Positions 63,709 through 64,000 of a stretch of 64,000 bases of DNA are shown here, in pieces. The stretch spans positions 1,984,001 through 2,048,000 of the forward strand of contig NC_044029.1 of the NCBI RefSeq assembly GCF_900496995.4, written 5' to 3'. The position numbers and the translations under genes are program-made. Position 1 is the stretch's first letter. The number at the start of each line of letters is the position of its first letter. Source of the stretch: Aquila chrysaetos chrysaetos. Lineage: Eukaryota; Chordata; Aves; Accipitriformes; Accipitridae. The notes beneath the pieces were generated by a model. The model was not told where the DNA came from and ran no database searches. It was given only the letters and a program-made list of their open reading frames with translations.

Positions 63709-64000
63709 CTGGGGAAAGAGAAGAAAATCTTTAATACCATCCCTCCTGCTTTCATGAAAATCCCAAGAAAAACCCACCAGTGCTGTTCTGGAAAAATAAG
63801 AACAAGTTGAATCGGGAATGGAGGGGGAAAGAGGGAAGTACCTTAGGAGCTCAGGTTTTGATCCAGTATTCAGTCAACTTCAGTTCTCTGCCCTTAAGTA
63901 AAGCAGCAGTTATTACAGCACAAAGTAGCAACTAACTTTGTATGCATAAATAATACTCAAAGGTTTGCATGATTTTAAGGAGCTGCAAGGCATTTACTTT

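Overview
The window reads as vertebrate nuclear DNA from a bird. It is AT-rich, with large introns and intergenic spacers, GT/AG splice sites, several CR1 LINE 3' ends of avian type, one nearly intact LTR retrovirus-like element and a CpG island. Most open reading frames in it are short chance ORFs. Nothing resembles bacterial or phage gene organisation.

Right part (about 52.6-63.7 kb, minus strand): this is the coding region of GAS2L3 (growth arrest specific 2 like 3). I traced it through eight coding exons with consistent phases and GT/AG junctions. The total is 2148 nt (715 codons plus stop), with a CH domain, a GAR domain and a long Ser/Pro/Lys-rich tail. The 5' UTR continues beyond the right edge. 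The 3' UTR probably runs below 52.6 kb, with the first canonical poly(A) signal seen near 51.3 kb. A diverged solo LTR lies at about 50.0-50.6 kb.

Middle part (about 36.4-37.6 kb): a CpG island that looks like a promoter. On its minus strand is a strong-context ATG followed by a phase-1 donor. About 9 kb downstream on the same strand, at 27159-27395, is a phase-1/phase-1 candidate exon of 79 codons with good acceptor and donor. These may be the 5' end of the gene that follows GAS2L3. From remembered mammalian synteny that gene would be ANO4, but I do not recognise the exon peptide, so the link is inference.

Between them (27696-33000) sits a young minus-strand provirus. It has two LTRs of about 580 bp that look identical except for one C in a C-run, TG...CA ends, a 5-bp duplication CTTAC, and a tRNA-Lys(1,2)-type primer binding site. 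It has a gag-position ORF with N-terminal hydrophobic segments and a 20-residue repeat array, and a pol ORF keeping the end of RT, RNase H and integrase. The RT catalytic core, protease and most of gag are missing, and no env is seen. It is in the same orientation as GAS2L3 and its 3' LTR lies about 300 bp upstream of the candidate exon.

Left part (1-27 kb) and 38-50 kb: noncoding sequence with old CR1 pieces, an old LINE ORF2 remnant, homopolymer tracts and simple repeats. I could support no gene there.
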